Assembly (NCBI RefSeq): GCF_025369935.1
Contig: NZ_CP104467.1
Span: 945,001 to 1,009,000 of the forward strand
Direction: 5' to 3'
Length of the DNA: 64,000 nt
From: Paenibacillus andongensis
Lineage (GTDB): Bacteria > Bacillota > Bacilli > Paenibacillales > NBRC-103111
Positions 27,292 through 36,396 of the stretch are shown here, piece by piece (position 1 is the stretch's first letter; every line of letters starts with the position of its first letter). Both the position numbers and the translations under genes were made by a program. Under the pieces are notes generated by a model. It was not told where the DNA came from and ran no database searches. It was given only the letters and a program-made list of their open reading frames with translations.

Positions 27292-28809
27292 ATGACTGGA
27301 CATGACTATTTATTAGAAATGAATCAAATCTCCAAAGAATTCCCCGGCGTCAAAGCGCTGGATAACGTTACCCTCAAAGTTCGCCCAGGAAGCGTACATG
27401 CGCTTATGGGAGAGAACGGTGCGGGCAAATCGACGCTGATGAAATGCTTGTTCGGTATTTATAAGCCGGACGGTGGAGAAATCAAATTGAATGGCGAAGT
27501 CGTTTCGATTCAAAATTCAAAGGACGCTTTATCTAGTGGCATATCCATGATCCATCAAGAGTTACACCCGGTTCCTCATCGTAACGTGATGGAGAACATT
27601 TGGTTGGGTCGTTTCCCGCTTAAAGGGATCGGACCTTTGAAATTAGTGGATCACAAGAAGATGCGCAAAGACACAGAGAACCTGTTCCAACAGCTTCAGA
27701 TGGATATTAAGCCGGATACACTGGTAGGAACGTTATCTGTTTCTAAAGTACAATCCATTGAAATTGCCAAGGCTGTATCATTCAATTCGAAAGTCATTGT
27801 TATGGATGAGCCGACTTCTTCCCTAACGGGTAACGAAGTTGAGCAGCTGTTTCGCATCATTCGCGACCTGAGAAGTCGTGGCGTTTCGATCATCTATATT
27901 TCACATAAAATGGAAGAAATTCTCGAGATTTCAGATGAAGTGACGATTATGCGCGACGGTACCAAGATTGGTACGTGGGCATCGTCGGAGTTAACGACCG
28001 ACATGATTATTTCGAAGATGGTCGGACGAGATCTGAAGGAGCGTTTTCCTGAGCGCAGCAATGTGCCGAACGGTGTATTAATGAAAGTCGAAGGACTGAC
28101 TTCTGTCATTCCAAGATCATTTAAGAATGTATCCTTTGATCTTCGTAAGGGAGAAATTCTTGGAGTCGGCGGTCTTGTCGGTGCTCAGCGGACGGAGCTG
28201 ATTGAAGCTTTGTTCGGGATGAGAGGTATTGCTTCTGGCAGCATTTCGATGCATGGCAAGCAAGTGAAGCTGGGGTCGCCGATTGATGCTATTAAGCAGA
28301 AAATCGCATTGCTCACGGAAGAGCGTCGTGTAACGGGTATTTTCCCTGTCTTATCGGTTCTTGAGAACACCGTGATTGCGAATTTGGGCAGATATATGAA
28401 TCCACTAGGCTTCATTAACGAAGCTAAACGTAAAGTAGAAGTCGAACGAAGTATCGAAATGCTTCGGGTGAAGACGCCTAATATGCACGCGCTAATCAAG
28501 AACTTGTCAGGCGGTAACCAACAAAAGGTACTGCTTGCCAGATGGCTGCTCACAGAACCGGACGTGCTCCTGCTTGATGAACCGACACGGGGAATTGACG
28601 TAGGTGCTAAATTCGAAATTTACTCCATCATCGCTGACCTTGCGAAGCAGGGGAAAAGTATTATCATGATCTCTTCTGAAATGCCCGAACTGTTAGGGAT
28701 GTCAGACCGAATCATGGTCATGTGTGAAGGACGCCTTACAGGCATTGTTGAAGGAAATAAAGCAACTGAAGAAGAGATCATGCGCCTTGCTGCACAGCAT
28801 ATGGCATAA
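27292..28809 (+). CDS. mglA: Galactose/methyl-galactoside ABC transporter ATP-binding protein
   Basis: 505 residues with two fused ATPase domains. The first has Walker A GENGAGKST and Walker B VIVMDEPTSS. The second has the degenerate P-loop GVGGLVGAQRTE normal for this family, signature LSGGNQQKV and Walker B LLLDEPTRG. It energises uptake through MglC. It lies 18 bp before mglC and is cotranscribed with it. Confidence 0.94.
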   Translation: MTGHDYLLEMNQISKEFPGVKALDNVTLKVRPGSVHALMGENGAGKSTLMKCLFGIYKPDGGEIKLNGEVVSIQNSKDALSSGISMIHQELHPVPHRNVMENIWLGRFPLKGIGPLKLVDHKKMRKDTENLFQQLQMDIKPDTLVGTLSVSKVQSIEIAKAVSFNSKVIVMDEPTSSLTGNEVEQLFRIIRDLRSRGVSIIYISHKMEEILEISDEVTIMRDGTKIGTWASSELTTDMIISKMVGRDLKERFPERSNVPNGVLMKVEGLTSVIPRSFKNVSFDLRKGEILGVGGLVGAQRTELIEALFGMRGIASGSISMHGKQVKLGSPIDAIKQKIALLTEERRVTGIFPVLSVLENTVIANLGRYMNPLGFINEAKRKVEVERSIEMLRVKTPNMHALIKNLSGGNQQKVLLARWLLTEPDVLLLDEPTRGIDVGAKFEIYSIIADLAKQGKSIIMISSEMPELLGMSDRIMVMCEGRLTGIVEGNKATEEEIMRLAAQHMA

Positions 28810-28827
28810 TGGAGGGGGCCAAGAACC

Positions 28828-29859
28828 ATGAGTACGAAGACAGAAACAATGAAATCCAGAGACATTAGCGGGTTCGTGACCAAATACGCAATCTACATCG
28901 TGCTAGTCGTCTTAGTTATCGGTATCGCGATATATGATCCACGCTTTTTATCCGTAAATATCCTTCGTGATATTTTACTGCAGTCATCCACGCGCGTCAT
29001 TATCGCCTTGGGTGCCGCATTCATCTTGATCACAGGGGGAACGGACCTTTCGACAGGACGTATCGTCGGCTTGACCGCCGTTATCTCCGCTTCCATGCTG
29101 CAAACACAGGAGTATGGTCGAAGATTTTTCCCGAATTTGCCGGAGCTGCCATTGATCGTACCGATCCTTCTTGCGGTTGCAGCCGGTCTATTGATAGGTC
29201 TGATCAATGGGATCATTGTTGCAAGATTCAAGGTTCCACCGTTCATCGCAACTTTGGGTACGATGGTCGCTGTATACGGAGCTAACTCCTTATACTTTGA
29301 TATGAAACCGAATCAGTCACAGCCGATTGGCGGGTTGAGACCGGATTTCAGTCAGCTGGGGACAGGCGCGATCGGAACCGGTTCTACGTATTCCATTCCT
29401 TACATTGTTATAATTGCCATTGTCGTAGCTATCATTGTGTGGATTGTGTTCAACAAAACGAAGCTGGGGAAATATATGTACGCCATCGGCGGCAACATTC
29501 ACGCAGCAGTCGTTTCGGGTATTAACGTAAACCGTTATCTCATCTACATCTACGCAATTGCTGGGGCTTTGTATGGTCTGGCAGGCGTACTGGAAGCAGC
29601 AAGAACGGGTGGCGCAACGAATAACTACGGGAATATGTACGAGCTTGATGCGATCGCAGCTTGTGTGGTCGGCGGCGTATCCACTTCCGGTGGTATCGGG
29701 ACTGTACCAGGTGTTCTTGCAGGGGTATTAATTTTCAGTGTTATCAACTATGGTTTGACGTTTATCGGGATTAGCCCTTACTGGCAGTTGATTATTAAAG
29801 GTATCATTATCGTCGCGGCTGTTGCCTTCGATATGCGTAAATACATGAATTCCAAATAA
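28828..29859 (+). CDS. mglC: Galactose/methyl-galactoside ABC transporter permease
   Basis: 343 residues with about eight to ten membrane helices and the BPD_transp_2 family motifs GTDLSTGRIVGLTA and ARTGGATNNYGNMYELDAIA. It forms the channel of the MglBAC importer. A G-rich ribosome binding site (GGAGGGGG) precedes ATG. A stem-loop follows. Confidence 0.94.
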   Translation: MSTKTETMKSRDISGFVTKYAIYIVLVVLVIGIAIYDPRFLSVNILRDILLQSSTRVIIALGAAFILITGGTDLSTGRIVGLTAVISASMLQTQEYGRRFFPNLPELPLIVPILLAVAAGLLIGLINGIIVARFKVPPFIATLGTMVAVYGANSLYFDMKPNQSQPIGGLRPDFSQLGTGAIGTGSTYSIPYIVIIAIVVAIIVWIVFNKTKLGKYMYAIGGNIHAAVVSGINVNRYLIYIYAIAGALYGLAGVLEAARTGGATNNYGNMYELDAIAACVVGGVSTSGGIGTVPGVLAGVLIFSVINYGLTFIGISPYWQLIIKGIIIVAAVAFDMRKYMNSK

Positions 29860-29870
29860 TGATAATGTGA

Positions 29871-29902
29871 AACAGGCTGTCGCGATCTAACGACAGCCTG
29901 TT
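29871..29902 (+). terminator. Stem-loop after mglC
   Basis: Twelve-bp arms AACAGGCTGTCG and CGACAGCCTGTT. The stem is strong but followed only by ATCCTG, so termination may be leaky into the chemoreceptor gene. Confidence 0.65.
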
Positions 29903-29951
29903 ATCCTGTATGAGATGAAAGCGATTACTGACGTATCAGGAGGGCATAGTC

Positions 29952-31682
29952 ATGGCAAATCATAATTCGGCTAGCTGGAGAAAGCGAATATTCTCCGTTT
30001 CTTTGAGAAGCAAAATTGTAGGTGCATTTGTTATTGTATCTTTACTCGTTGCAGTAACCAGCGGCATGTCATATACATACTTGAATAAAGTGGATAGCTC
30101 CTATTCCAAGCTTTTGAATGATAATGTCACTATTCTACGTAATGTTTCTGAGATCAAAGAGAAAACGCAAATACAGAACAGTATGCTGTTCGGATACGTT
30201 TTAGACCCTACGAAGGACAAAGAAAAGCTTTTGACAGAAATGAATGGAGCACTTTCTTCGATCATTACAAAGATGGGAGAGGTTTCGAAGAATGAGGATG
30301 AGCAGAGTGCTATCCAATCCATGGCAGATTCGAACATGACGTTTGCTCGCTTAGTGAAGAAAGTGACGGAATACGCCGACAAAGGGAATGTGGCTCTAGC
30401 CAAAGCGGAAGCGATGCAATGGGCTATTCCGACAACGGAAACATTGACGCAGGCTGCCGCGAAGATTGAGGAGCTGGAAAGGAAAGTCCAGGAGGAAGAT
30501 TCCGCCCGCAATCATGATGTGGTTGTATCGACCGTTCACACGTTGATCTGGGTCAGTGTAGCAGCCTTTCTCTTCGCCTTGGCTATCGGCCTCTTGCTGT
30601 CACGTATGATTGTTAATCCTATACGTTCTATGGTACAAACAGCTGAACGAATCGCAGCATGCGATTTAACGGTTAATGACATTAACGTGAGGAATAGGGA
30701 TGAATTACGTCATTTGGCAACTGCTTTTAATCAAATGAAAGCCAATTTGCATAGCTTAATTAGTCAAGTAGGGAGCAGTGCCCAGCACGTCGCTGCTGCA
30801 TCGGAAGCACTTAGCAGCAATTCTGAACAAGTTAGCGAATCTTCGGAACGCATAACATATACAGTCCAGGACATTTCGATGGGGACGGATGCGCAAGTGC
30901 GCAGTGTACACATGGGAGTCTCCATCATGGAGGAAATGTCAGCAGCCGTTATTCAAATAGCAAGCGTCACGCAAACGGCTAACCATCAGTCATTCCTCGC
31001 GCAGCAAGAGGCTGGGGAGGGTAATGCGGCTGTCGAGACAGCGATATCGCAGATGAATGCGATCTATCAGAAGATGATGGAGCTTTCTGAATCGGTACAG
31101 CGGCTTGGTCATCGCTCTGAACAAATCGTCAATGCGAACGCAATGATTGCAGGGATTGCGCGGCAGACGAACATGCTCGCGCTCAATGCCTCTATCGAAG
31201 CAGCACGCGCCGGAGCCGCTGGTAAAGGGTTTGCGGTCGTCGCCGACGAGGTCCGCAAGCTATCCATGCAGACGGGTGCAGCTGCGGAAGAAGTCGCTCA
31301 TCTTGTTTCCAGTATACAGGATGAAACAAGAGAGGTTGTCAGTTCCACCGAAGCCGGGAGCCGCGAGGTGCAGACGGGGCTTGAGGTGGTCGGCGTAGCG
31401 CGGGATACCTTCAAACGGATTCGCGACGCGATGGACGAAGTTGCGAGGCAGATCGAGGAAGTGGCGGGAAGTTCGGCCGCTATTTCCGAGAAAACACGCG
31501 CAGCCGTGGATGTCATTCGAGCAATCGACGAGGTTGCTGGACAGACCGCTGCGGGAGCAAGAAATGTATCTTCCAACATCGAGGGTCAGTACGCGAGCAT
31601 GGAGGAGATCGTCTCCTCGGCGACCGTGCTGAACAGCATGGCTGCTGATTTGCAAACCTTAATCGGAAGATTCCGCGTTTGA
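29952..31682 (+). CDS. Methyl-accepting chemotaxis protein
   Basis: 576 residues. Helix 1 (about 23-45), a four-helix-bundle extracellular sensor (46-190) and helix 2 (about 193-215) precede HAMP (216-270) and a signalling domain (about 290-576). The latter has the conserved hairpin tip [20 protein letters not shown]. It lies 92 bp after mglC. In enterobacteria MglB also serves as the ligand carrier for chemoreceptor Trg, so sugar taxis through MglB is a reasonable inference. Confidence 0.92.
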   Translation: MANHNSASWRKRIFSVSLRSKIVGAFVIVSLLVAVTSGMSYTYLNKVDSSYSKLLNDNVTILRNVSEIKEKTQIQNSMLFGYVLDPTKDKEKLLTEMNGALSSIITKMGEVSKNEDEQSAIQSMADSNMTFARLVKKVTEYADKGNVALAKAEAMQWAIPTTETLTQAAAKIEELERKVQEEDSARNHDVVVSTVHTLIWVSVAAFLFALAIGLLLSRMIVNPIRSMVQTAERIAACDLTVNDINVRNRDELRHLATAFNQMKANLHSLISQVGSSAQHVAAASEALSSNSEQVSESSERITYTVQDISMGTDAQVRSVHMGVSIMEEMSAAVIQIASVTQTANHQSFLAQQEAGEGNAAVETAISQMNAIYQKMMELSESVQRLGHRSEQIVNANAMIAGIARQTNMLALNASIEAARAGAAGKGFAVVADEVRKLSMQTGAAAEEVAHLVSSIQDETREVVSSTEAGSREVQTGLEVVGVARDTFKRIRDAMDEVARQIEEVAGSSAAISEKTRAAVDVIRAIDEVAGQTAAGARNVSSNIEGQYASMEEIVSSATVLNSMAADLQTLIGRFRV

Positions 31683-32070
31683 TAAATATGATAGCAAAAA
31701 ATCCGGCAACGCCGGCACGGTCCTAATTTGAAGAATATGAGTCCGAAATTCGGGGAGTTTTTCGGTAGGTTTAGGATTTAAGGCTGCATAAGAGGAATGA
31801 CGATCCGCTATTTTGGTCAAAGTACGTTGCAACTCGGTTCTAACGGAACGTGAGTGCTCTATTTGGCCGTTTAGCGGGTTTTTCGCCTTGAAAACGGGAA
31901 ATAACGGATCGTCGTTCCGCGAAACCGTGAAATAAGCGGTTTTGTTCAAGAATAAGGCATCTACGTTCCGCGAGCGCGAGCAAACTGGCGGTAATGGTGC
32001 CTTCGCGGGGGTGAGTGCCGGGTTGGTTCGGTACGAGCCCCGCATACAATCATCATTAGCTTTGAGCACC
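31683..32070. repeat. Intergenic region with dispersed repeat, copy 2
   Basis: Contains a short CCGGC/GCCGG hairpin after the chemoreceptor gene and, at about 31800-31975, the GGAACG/CGTTCC-rich repeat also seen at 20841-21018. The best matching block is 31899-31970 (AAATAACGGATCGTCGTTCC, then AAATAAGC, CAAGAATA, GTTCCG). Reading frames across it are not supported. Confidence 0.65.
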
Positions 32071-32106
32071 AAAAGAAGGACCTGAGGCAGCGCCTCAGGT
32101 CCTTCA
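32071..32106 (-). terminator. Terminator of the regulator/DSD/RidA operon
   Basis: Arms GAAGGACCTGAGGC and GCCTCAGGTCCTTC, followed on the minus strand by TTTT. It lies just after the RidA stop. Confidence 0.85.
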
Positions 32107-32117
32107 TTATGTAGTGC

Positions 32118-32582
32118 CTAATCTCGCACTTCCACGATAAGCTCAATTTCCACCGGCGTGTGAAAAGGCAGATCGCTCGTACCAATCGCTGAGCGAGCAT
32201 GTTTACCCTGCTCACCGAACACAGCCACTAACAAGTCAGAAGCGCCGTTGATGACATAGGGCTGATCGCTAAAGCCCGGGGCGCTGTTGACGAAACCGAG
32301 CATTTTCACGATTTTGACAACACGATCCAAATCTCCAAGATAGCCCTTCATCACAGCCAAGCAATTGATAATGGTTTGACGGGCTGCCTCTTGTCCTTGC
32401 TCGATGGTGACTTCGCGGCCAACTTTTCCTTCGTACATAAGTTCACCGTTAACGCGGCAATCCTGACCGGATAAATATATGAGATTCCCAGTTTGATTAC
32501 AAGGAATATAGGTGAAACGCGGTTCTGGGGATGAGGGAAGCGTGATACCTAGCTCTTGTAAACGTTGTTCAATTTGGGACAT
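32118..32582 (-). CDS. RidA family enamine/imine deaminase
   Basis: 154 residues with the YjgF/YER057c/UK114 fold: GNLIYLSGQDCRVNGELMYE, AARQTIINCLAVMKGYLGDL and the conserved arginine in ARSAIGTSDLP. The family hydrolyses reactive 2-aminoacrylate and related imines to keto acids. It is cotranscribed, 55 bp downstream, with a D-serine-dehydratase-like enzyme whose chemistry would release exactly that intermediate. The ribosome binding site is GGAGGTCAC upstream of ATG. Confidence 0.9.
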   Translation of the reverse strand: MSQIEQRLQELGITLPSSPEPRFTYIPCNQTGNLIYLSGQDCRVNGELMYEGKVGREVTIEQGQEAARQTIINCLAVMKGYLGDLDRVVKIVKMLGFVNSAPGFSDQPYVINGASDLLVAVFGEQGKHARSAIGTSDLPFHTPVEIELIVEVRD

Positions 32583-32637
32583 AGTGTGACCTCCAAGTTA
32601 AATGATAGTTAAATCTGCAGTAATGCTGCCAGATTGC

Positions 32638-33780
32638 TTACTCCAACATACCTCGTGCAAGCACCGGAAGGCGCTCATATGTATCACCGCGCTGCATAAT
32701 GACCTGATTATGCAGATTGACGGTGCTGCAAATGTGATTAGGGATAATACGCAGCTTGTCGCCTACCTGTATGTTGGCTGCTTGGGCGAGTGGCCCAAGA
32801 TCAAGCATACCATGCTCTTCTGATAAGCGAACGAGAAGCGCATCCTCAAGGTTCATGATGTGCCCGAAGCCCCGCAGCTGAAGCGGGTCTGTATCCGGCT
32901 GCACATCGGTAGCGAAGGTTTTGCTGCCGCCATCGATGATCGCGAGATCCGCCGCCGGGCGGCTAACGACCGTGACCAACACGCTGCCTGCGCAGTCTTC
33001 GATGCCGCAGAGGCCTAAGCGGGCCTGCATCCGATCGTAGTAAACATAGGTGCCTGGTCGGACCTCCGTTACGCCTTCTACCGCAGCGGCGGAAGCGGCG
33101 GTCGGTGTGGATCCGACGCTAACGTCCGTGATAGCGATGCCCTGCGCTCTAAGACGCTCGGCCAACTGCACCATCAGTGTGCCTTCTTCTTGACCGGCTG
33201 CAGCCACGTCGAGGGTAGGCTTCCCTGCTAGCAGGGAGCCGCGAAACGTATAGATGCCGGTCAGCCGCAAATGCGGCATAAGGGCGATCTCCGCGGCGAG
33301 CGCGGAGGCCTGCTCGTAAAGTACACCGGTTCTGCGAAAGCCGGTATCGATTTCCAGCCGGACTTGCAGCGAGTGGCCAAGCCGGCTAGCGCACTGCTCT
33401 AATTGCTGAGCGCCTGCCAAGCTATCGACGCCGACGATTAGCTCGATCTGCTCGCTTAAGCGAATCGCTCTTTCAATCTTGCTTGCGGTTACAAGAGGGT
33501 ATGCGATGAAAATATTGGTAACGCCACCCGCCGCCATAACCTCTGCTTCAGAGACTTTCGCTACCGTGATACCGACAGCGCCAGCCGCAATTTGTTGGAG
33601 TGCGACGGAAGGGAGCTTATGCGTCTTCGCATGCGGACGCAGCTTCACATGATGTTGGCTAACAACGTTAGCCATTGCTTGTATATTACGATCCATGCGT
33701 TCAGTGTCAATAAGCAGGCAAGGTGTCTCCAATGTTTCCAATGTTTCCGATGTCTCCAAATTCTCCAAAGTTTTCATCAT
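32638..33780 (-). CDS. DSD1-family PLP enzyme (D-serine dehydratase / D-threonine aldolase like)
   Basis: 380 residues. An alanine-racemase-type barrel carries the PLP lysine in KLRPHAKTHK. The C-terminal beta domain has the metal site IIPNHICSTVNLH. The HxC pair matches eukaryotic-type D-serine dehydratase, whereas D-threonine aldolases have HxD, so D-serine deamination is the better guess. The N-terminus (LENLETSETLETLETP) is encoded by five 9-bp repeats. The start ATG overlaps the regulator stop (ATGA), so translation is coupled. Substrate unproven. Confidence 0.85.
   Translation of the reverse strand: MMKTLENLETSETLETLETPCLLIDTERMDRNIQAMANVVSQHHVKLRPHAKTHKLPSVALQQIAAGAVGITVAKVSEAEVMAAGGVTNIFIAYPLVTASKIERAIRLSEQIELIVGVDSLAGAQQLEQCASRLGHSLQVRLEIDTGFRRTGVLYEQASALAAEIALMPHLRLTGIYTFRGSLLAGKPTLDVAAAGQEEGTLMVQLAERLRAQGIAITDVSVGSTPTAASAAAVEGVTEVRPGTYVYYDRMQARLGLCGIEDCAGSVLVTVVSRPAADLAIIDGGSKTFATDVQPDTDPLQLRGFGHIMNLEDALLVRLSEEHGMLDLGPLAQAANIQVGDKLRIIPNHICSTVNLHNQVIMQRGDTYERLPVLARGMLE
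33724..33768 (-). repeat. Five 9-bp repeats within the DSD gene
   Basis: Plus-strand units TGTCTCCAA, TGTTTCCAA, TGTTTCCGA, TGTCTCCAA and ATTCTCCAA encode the Leu-Glu-Thr repeats at the protein N-terminus. The period keeps the frame. Confidence 0.8.
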
Positions 33781-34436
33781 CCCTCCACACTCTCTTTCAC
33801 GGCACTTTTGCCTTCTTCTAAGTGGCTATATAGGGTATACTTTGAAATATTCAAATACGTGCAAATCTTCTCGCCGCCTTTTTTAATCAGAAAAGCACCC
33901 TTGGCATCCAGAAGTTGAATCATGCGCATTTTATCTTCCTTGTTCATGACCGCTACAGGTTTGCCTACTTGCTCTTGTGCTTCTTGAATAAGGGCATCGA
34001 GCAGATCGCTTACACTCGTAACGAACGATTCCTTTACGTCTGTTTGTTCCCCAGGACGTATAAGCGTCTGCAGCGTTTTCTCTGCGATCATCAGCTCGGT
34101 GATATCGTAGTTAATGCAAAGCGAGCCTATGATCGTGCCTGCTTTATTTTTCATATACATCGAACTGGAGCGCAGAATGCGACCATCTTTGGTTTGTGTT
34201 AAGTAGTTAAACTTGTTGCCGTTTACATGATTACCCCGCAGCAGCTCCAGACCCAGATTCGTCCCGGGATCCCCGACTTTACGTCCTGTGATGTGACCAT
34301 TCGCAATCGCGACGATGGAGCTGTCGTAAGGACCTGTCAAGTCATGCAGCACGACTTCACAGTTATCTCCGAATTGGACGGCAAGTCCTGTCACAAGTTC
34401 GGTCAAAAACCCGAATTCATCTTGAATGGATTCCAT
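33777..34436 (-). CDS. PAS/HTH transcriptional regulator (YheO/DauR-like)
   Basis: 219 residues from ATG 34436, which follows AAGGGGG at 9-nt spacing; upstream in-frame starts are rejected. A PAS_6 domain (about 5-120: FGDNCEVVLHDLTGPYDSSI, GSLCINYDIT) precedes an HTH_22 domain (about 150-219: EKICTYLNISKYTLYSHL). DauR, of the same family, represses a D-arginine operon. Here the gene precedes a D-amino-acid enzyme and RidA, fitting control of D-amino-acid breakdown. Its promoter overlaps two CAAAC/GTTTG palindromes. Confidence 0.87.
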   Translation of the reverse strand: MESIQDEFGFLTELVTGLAVQFGDNCEVVLHDLTGPYDSSIVAIANGHITGRKVGDPGTNLGLELLRGNHVNGNKFNYLTQTKDGRILRSSSMYMKNKAGTIIGSLCINYDITELMIAEKTLQTLIRPGEQTDVKESFVTSVSDLLDALIQEAQEQVGKPVAVMNKEDKMRMIQLLDAKGAFLIKKGGEKICTYLNISKYTLYSHLEEGKSAVKESVEG

Positions 34437-34473
34437 GCCTGTCATCCCCCTTTGTAAGGTTATTCTGAGCAAA

Positions 34474-34513
34474 ATAGTAACACAAACCGTTTGAATATCA
34501 AACAAAAAGTTTG
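34474..34513 (-). promoter_or_regulatory. Promoter and palindromic operators of the DauR-like regulator
   Basis: On the minus strand TTGATA (34496-34501) and TACTAT (34474-34479) form -35 and -10 boxes spaced by 16 bp. Two inverted repeats, CAAAC-C-GTTTG (34483-34493) and CAAAC-A5-GTTTG (34499-34513), overlap them. The sites could serve autoregulation and also face the divergent yesM gene. Confidence 0.6.
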
Positions 34514-34599
34514 TTGATCTAAAAAAAAGTATGATTTTCTGGCATTGCTCATGGTACGATGTAAAAAAGATCATTGCAAGACCGAAGGAGGGATCACCC

Positions 34600-36396
34600 A
34601 TGAGACGCTTTTTTGCTAAATCCCTGAAACGTAAACTGTCTTTGCTTATTTTATTTGCAGTTGTATTGCCGCTGCTTTCCATGGGGATCGTCTCCTATAG
34701 CATCGCAACATCGGTTTCGGAAGATAAAGCGAAGCAGGCGGGGATGAACACACTGAAGCAAATGTCGGATAAGCTTGATTTTGTTATTCAAGACGTTGAG
34801 AATATGTCGGTCTTTCTGATTGGGCAAAAGGATATTCAAACGTATCTCGATAACGATGAAGGGGACGTCAACAGCTATTCCCTTATTGTTGGCACCTTAT
34901 GGAATTTATCATATTCCAAAAAATACATCTCCAACATTACGATTACACCGAAAAACGGCAACCCTGCTCTATCTACAACGACCATAACCAATTCAGGATT
35001 ATTTCCTCTCTCACAGCAATATGAATCCGTTTACAAACCAGCTTCCAAATGGTGGTCTCCACTGTATGAAAACCAAACATCGGACGGACCGAAGAAGGTC
35101 ATATCACTCGTCAGACCCATACGTGATTTCAGTTCTTTCAAGACGATAGGTACTTTGACCGTTTCGCTTGATCAGGCAGAGATTGAGCGTTATTTGACAG
35201 GTGCAGGTTGGGAAAGCAGTGGGTTTGTTCTCCTGTTAGATCAGTATGATCAGATCATTTCGGGTGGCGATCCGAGTTGGTTAGGACGAACCATCGGAGA
35301 AATTTTTCCAAAAATGGGGGGGCTAGCGGATACAAGCAGTGTGCTAAATGTGAAAAAAGGGGAACAGCCGCATACGGTTTTGTATAATCCGATTCCCCGA
35401 TTAGGTTGGAAATTGGTCGGCTTCATTCCTACAGAGATCTATCAAAAGCAAAATGGTTACGTGCTCACGGTGACAGCTGTTACGATCGTAATTGCCCTGC
35501 TGCTCGCTATGGGGATGGTGCTCTACTTCTTGCAATGGGTAACGAAGCCTTTGATGAAGCTGACCAAATATCTGAAGGATCTGAATCCAGACGAGACGAT
35601 TCCTACCTATGAGGTGAAAAGCGTCGATGAAGTCGGACTGCTTGTCCACAGTTATAATAAGCTGAGTGAACGGATAGGTAGACTGAAGGATCAAGTACAG
35701 CTGAACGAAGCGATGAAAAAGGAAGCGGATATTATGGCTCTGCAGGCGCAGATCAATCCGCACTTTCTGTATAATACACTCTCCTCCATCCATTGGATTG
35801 CCTTGATGAATAAAGATCGTCAAATTGCTGAAATGGTAGGTGCGCTCAGTGATTTCTTAAGATTTAGTTTGAATAAAGGCGAGGAATTTTGCGCTGTTCA
35901 ACAGGAAATTTCTCATGCACAGAATTATGCCTATATACAAGCTATTCGGTTTCCAGATCAGTTTGAGATTGAATTTTTTATCGATCCCGCGATGGTGCAT
36001 AATTCGATGTTGAAGCTGCTTCTACAGCCGTTGATTGAGAACAGTCTTATTCATGGTATTCAGAAGAAAAAAGCGAAGGGTCACATCTATGTGCACGGAG
36101 AACTGCGGGATCGTCAAATGAAATTCGTTGTTGAAGATACCGGAATAGGTATGGATGAAACGAAGCAACGCGCGATCCAAGAACAACTCGCTTTGGCCAA
36201 TCGCCAACTGGGTATGCTAAATGAAGTCGCTAAAGAATCGAAGATAGCTGTAACCAGCTACGGTCTCATCAATGTTCACCGGAGATTATTACTGCATTAT
36301 GGCGTAGAGTCTGGGCTTATTGTTGAGAGTACGCCTGGTGTTGGGACGAGCATTTCATTTTCAATTCCTCTTTGGATGGGAGATTTAGCGACATGA
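34600..36396 (+). CDS. YesM-type sensor histidine kinase (second system)
   Basis: 598 residues from ATG 34600, which follows GAAGGAGGG; the longer frame from 34531 has no binding site. A membrane helix (about 14-36), an extracellular dCache-like sensor, a second helix (about 286-310) and HAMP precede the His_kinase domain with H388 in QINPHFLYNT. The ATPase motifs are EDTGIGMDE and a looser G2 box. It overlaps its regulator gene by 4 bp (ATGA). Confidence 0.92.
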   Translation: MRRFFAKSLKRKLSLLILFAVVLPLLSMGIVSYSIATSVSEDKAKQAGMNTLKQMSDKLDFVIQDVENMSVFLIGQKDIQTYLDNDEGDVNSYSLIVGTLWNLSYSKKYISNITITPKNGNPALSTTTITNSGLFPLSQQYESVYKPASKWWSPLYENQTSDGPKKVISLVRPIRDFSSFKTIGTLTVSLDQAEIERYLTGAGWESSGFVLLLDQYDQIISGGDPSWLGRTIGEIFPKMGGLADTSSVLNVKKGEQPHTVLYNPIPRLGWKLVGFIPTEIYQKQNGYVLTVTAVTIVIALLLAMGMVLYFLQWVTKPLMKLTKYLKDLNPDETIPTYEVKSVDEVGLLVHSYNKLSERIGRLKDQVQLNEAMKKEADIMALQAQINPHFLYNTLSSIHWIALMNKDRQIAEMVGALSDFLRFSLNKGEEFCAVQQEISHAQNYAYIQAIRFPDQFEIEFFIDPAMVHNSMLKLLLQPLIENSLIHGIQKKKAKGHIYVHGELRDRQMKFVVEDTGIGMDETKQRAIQEQLALANRQLGMLNEVAKESKIAVTSYGLINVHRRLLLHYGVESGLIVESTPGVGTSISFSIPLWMGDLAT

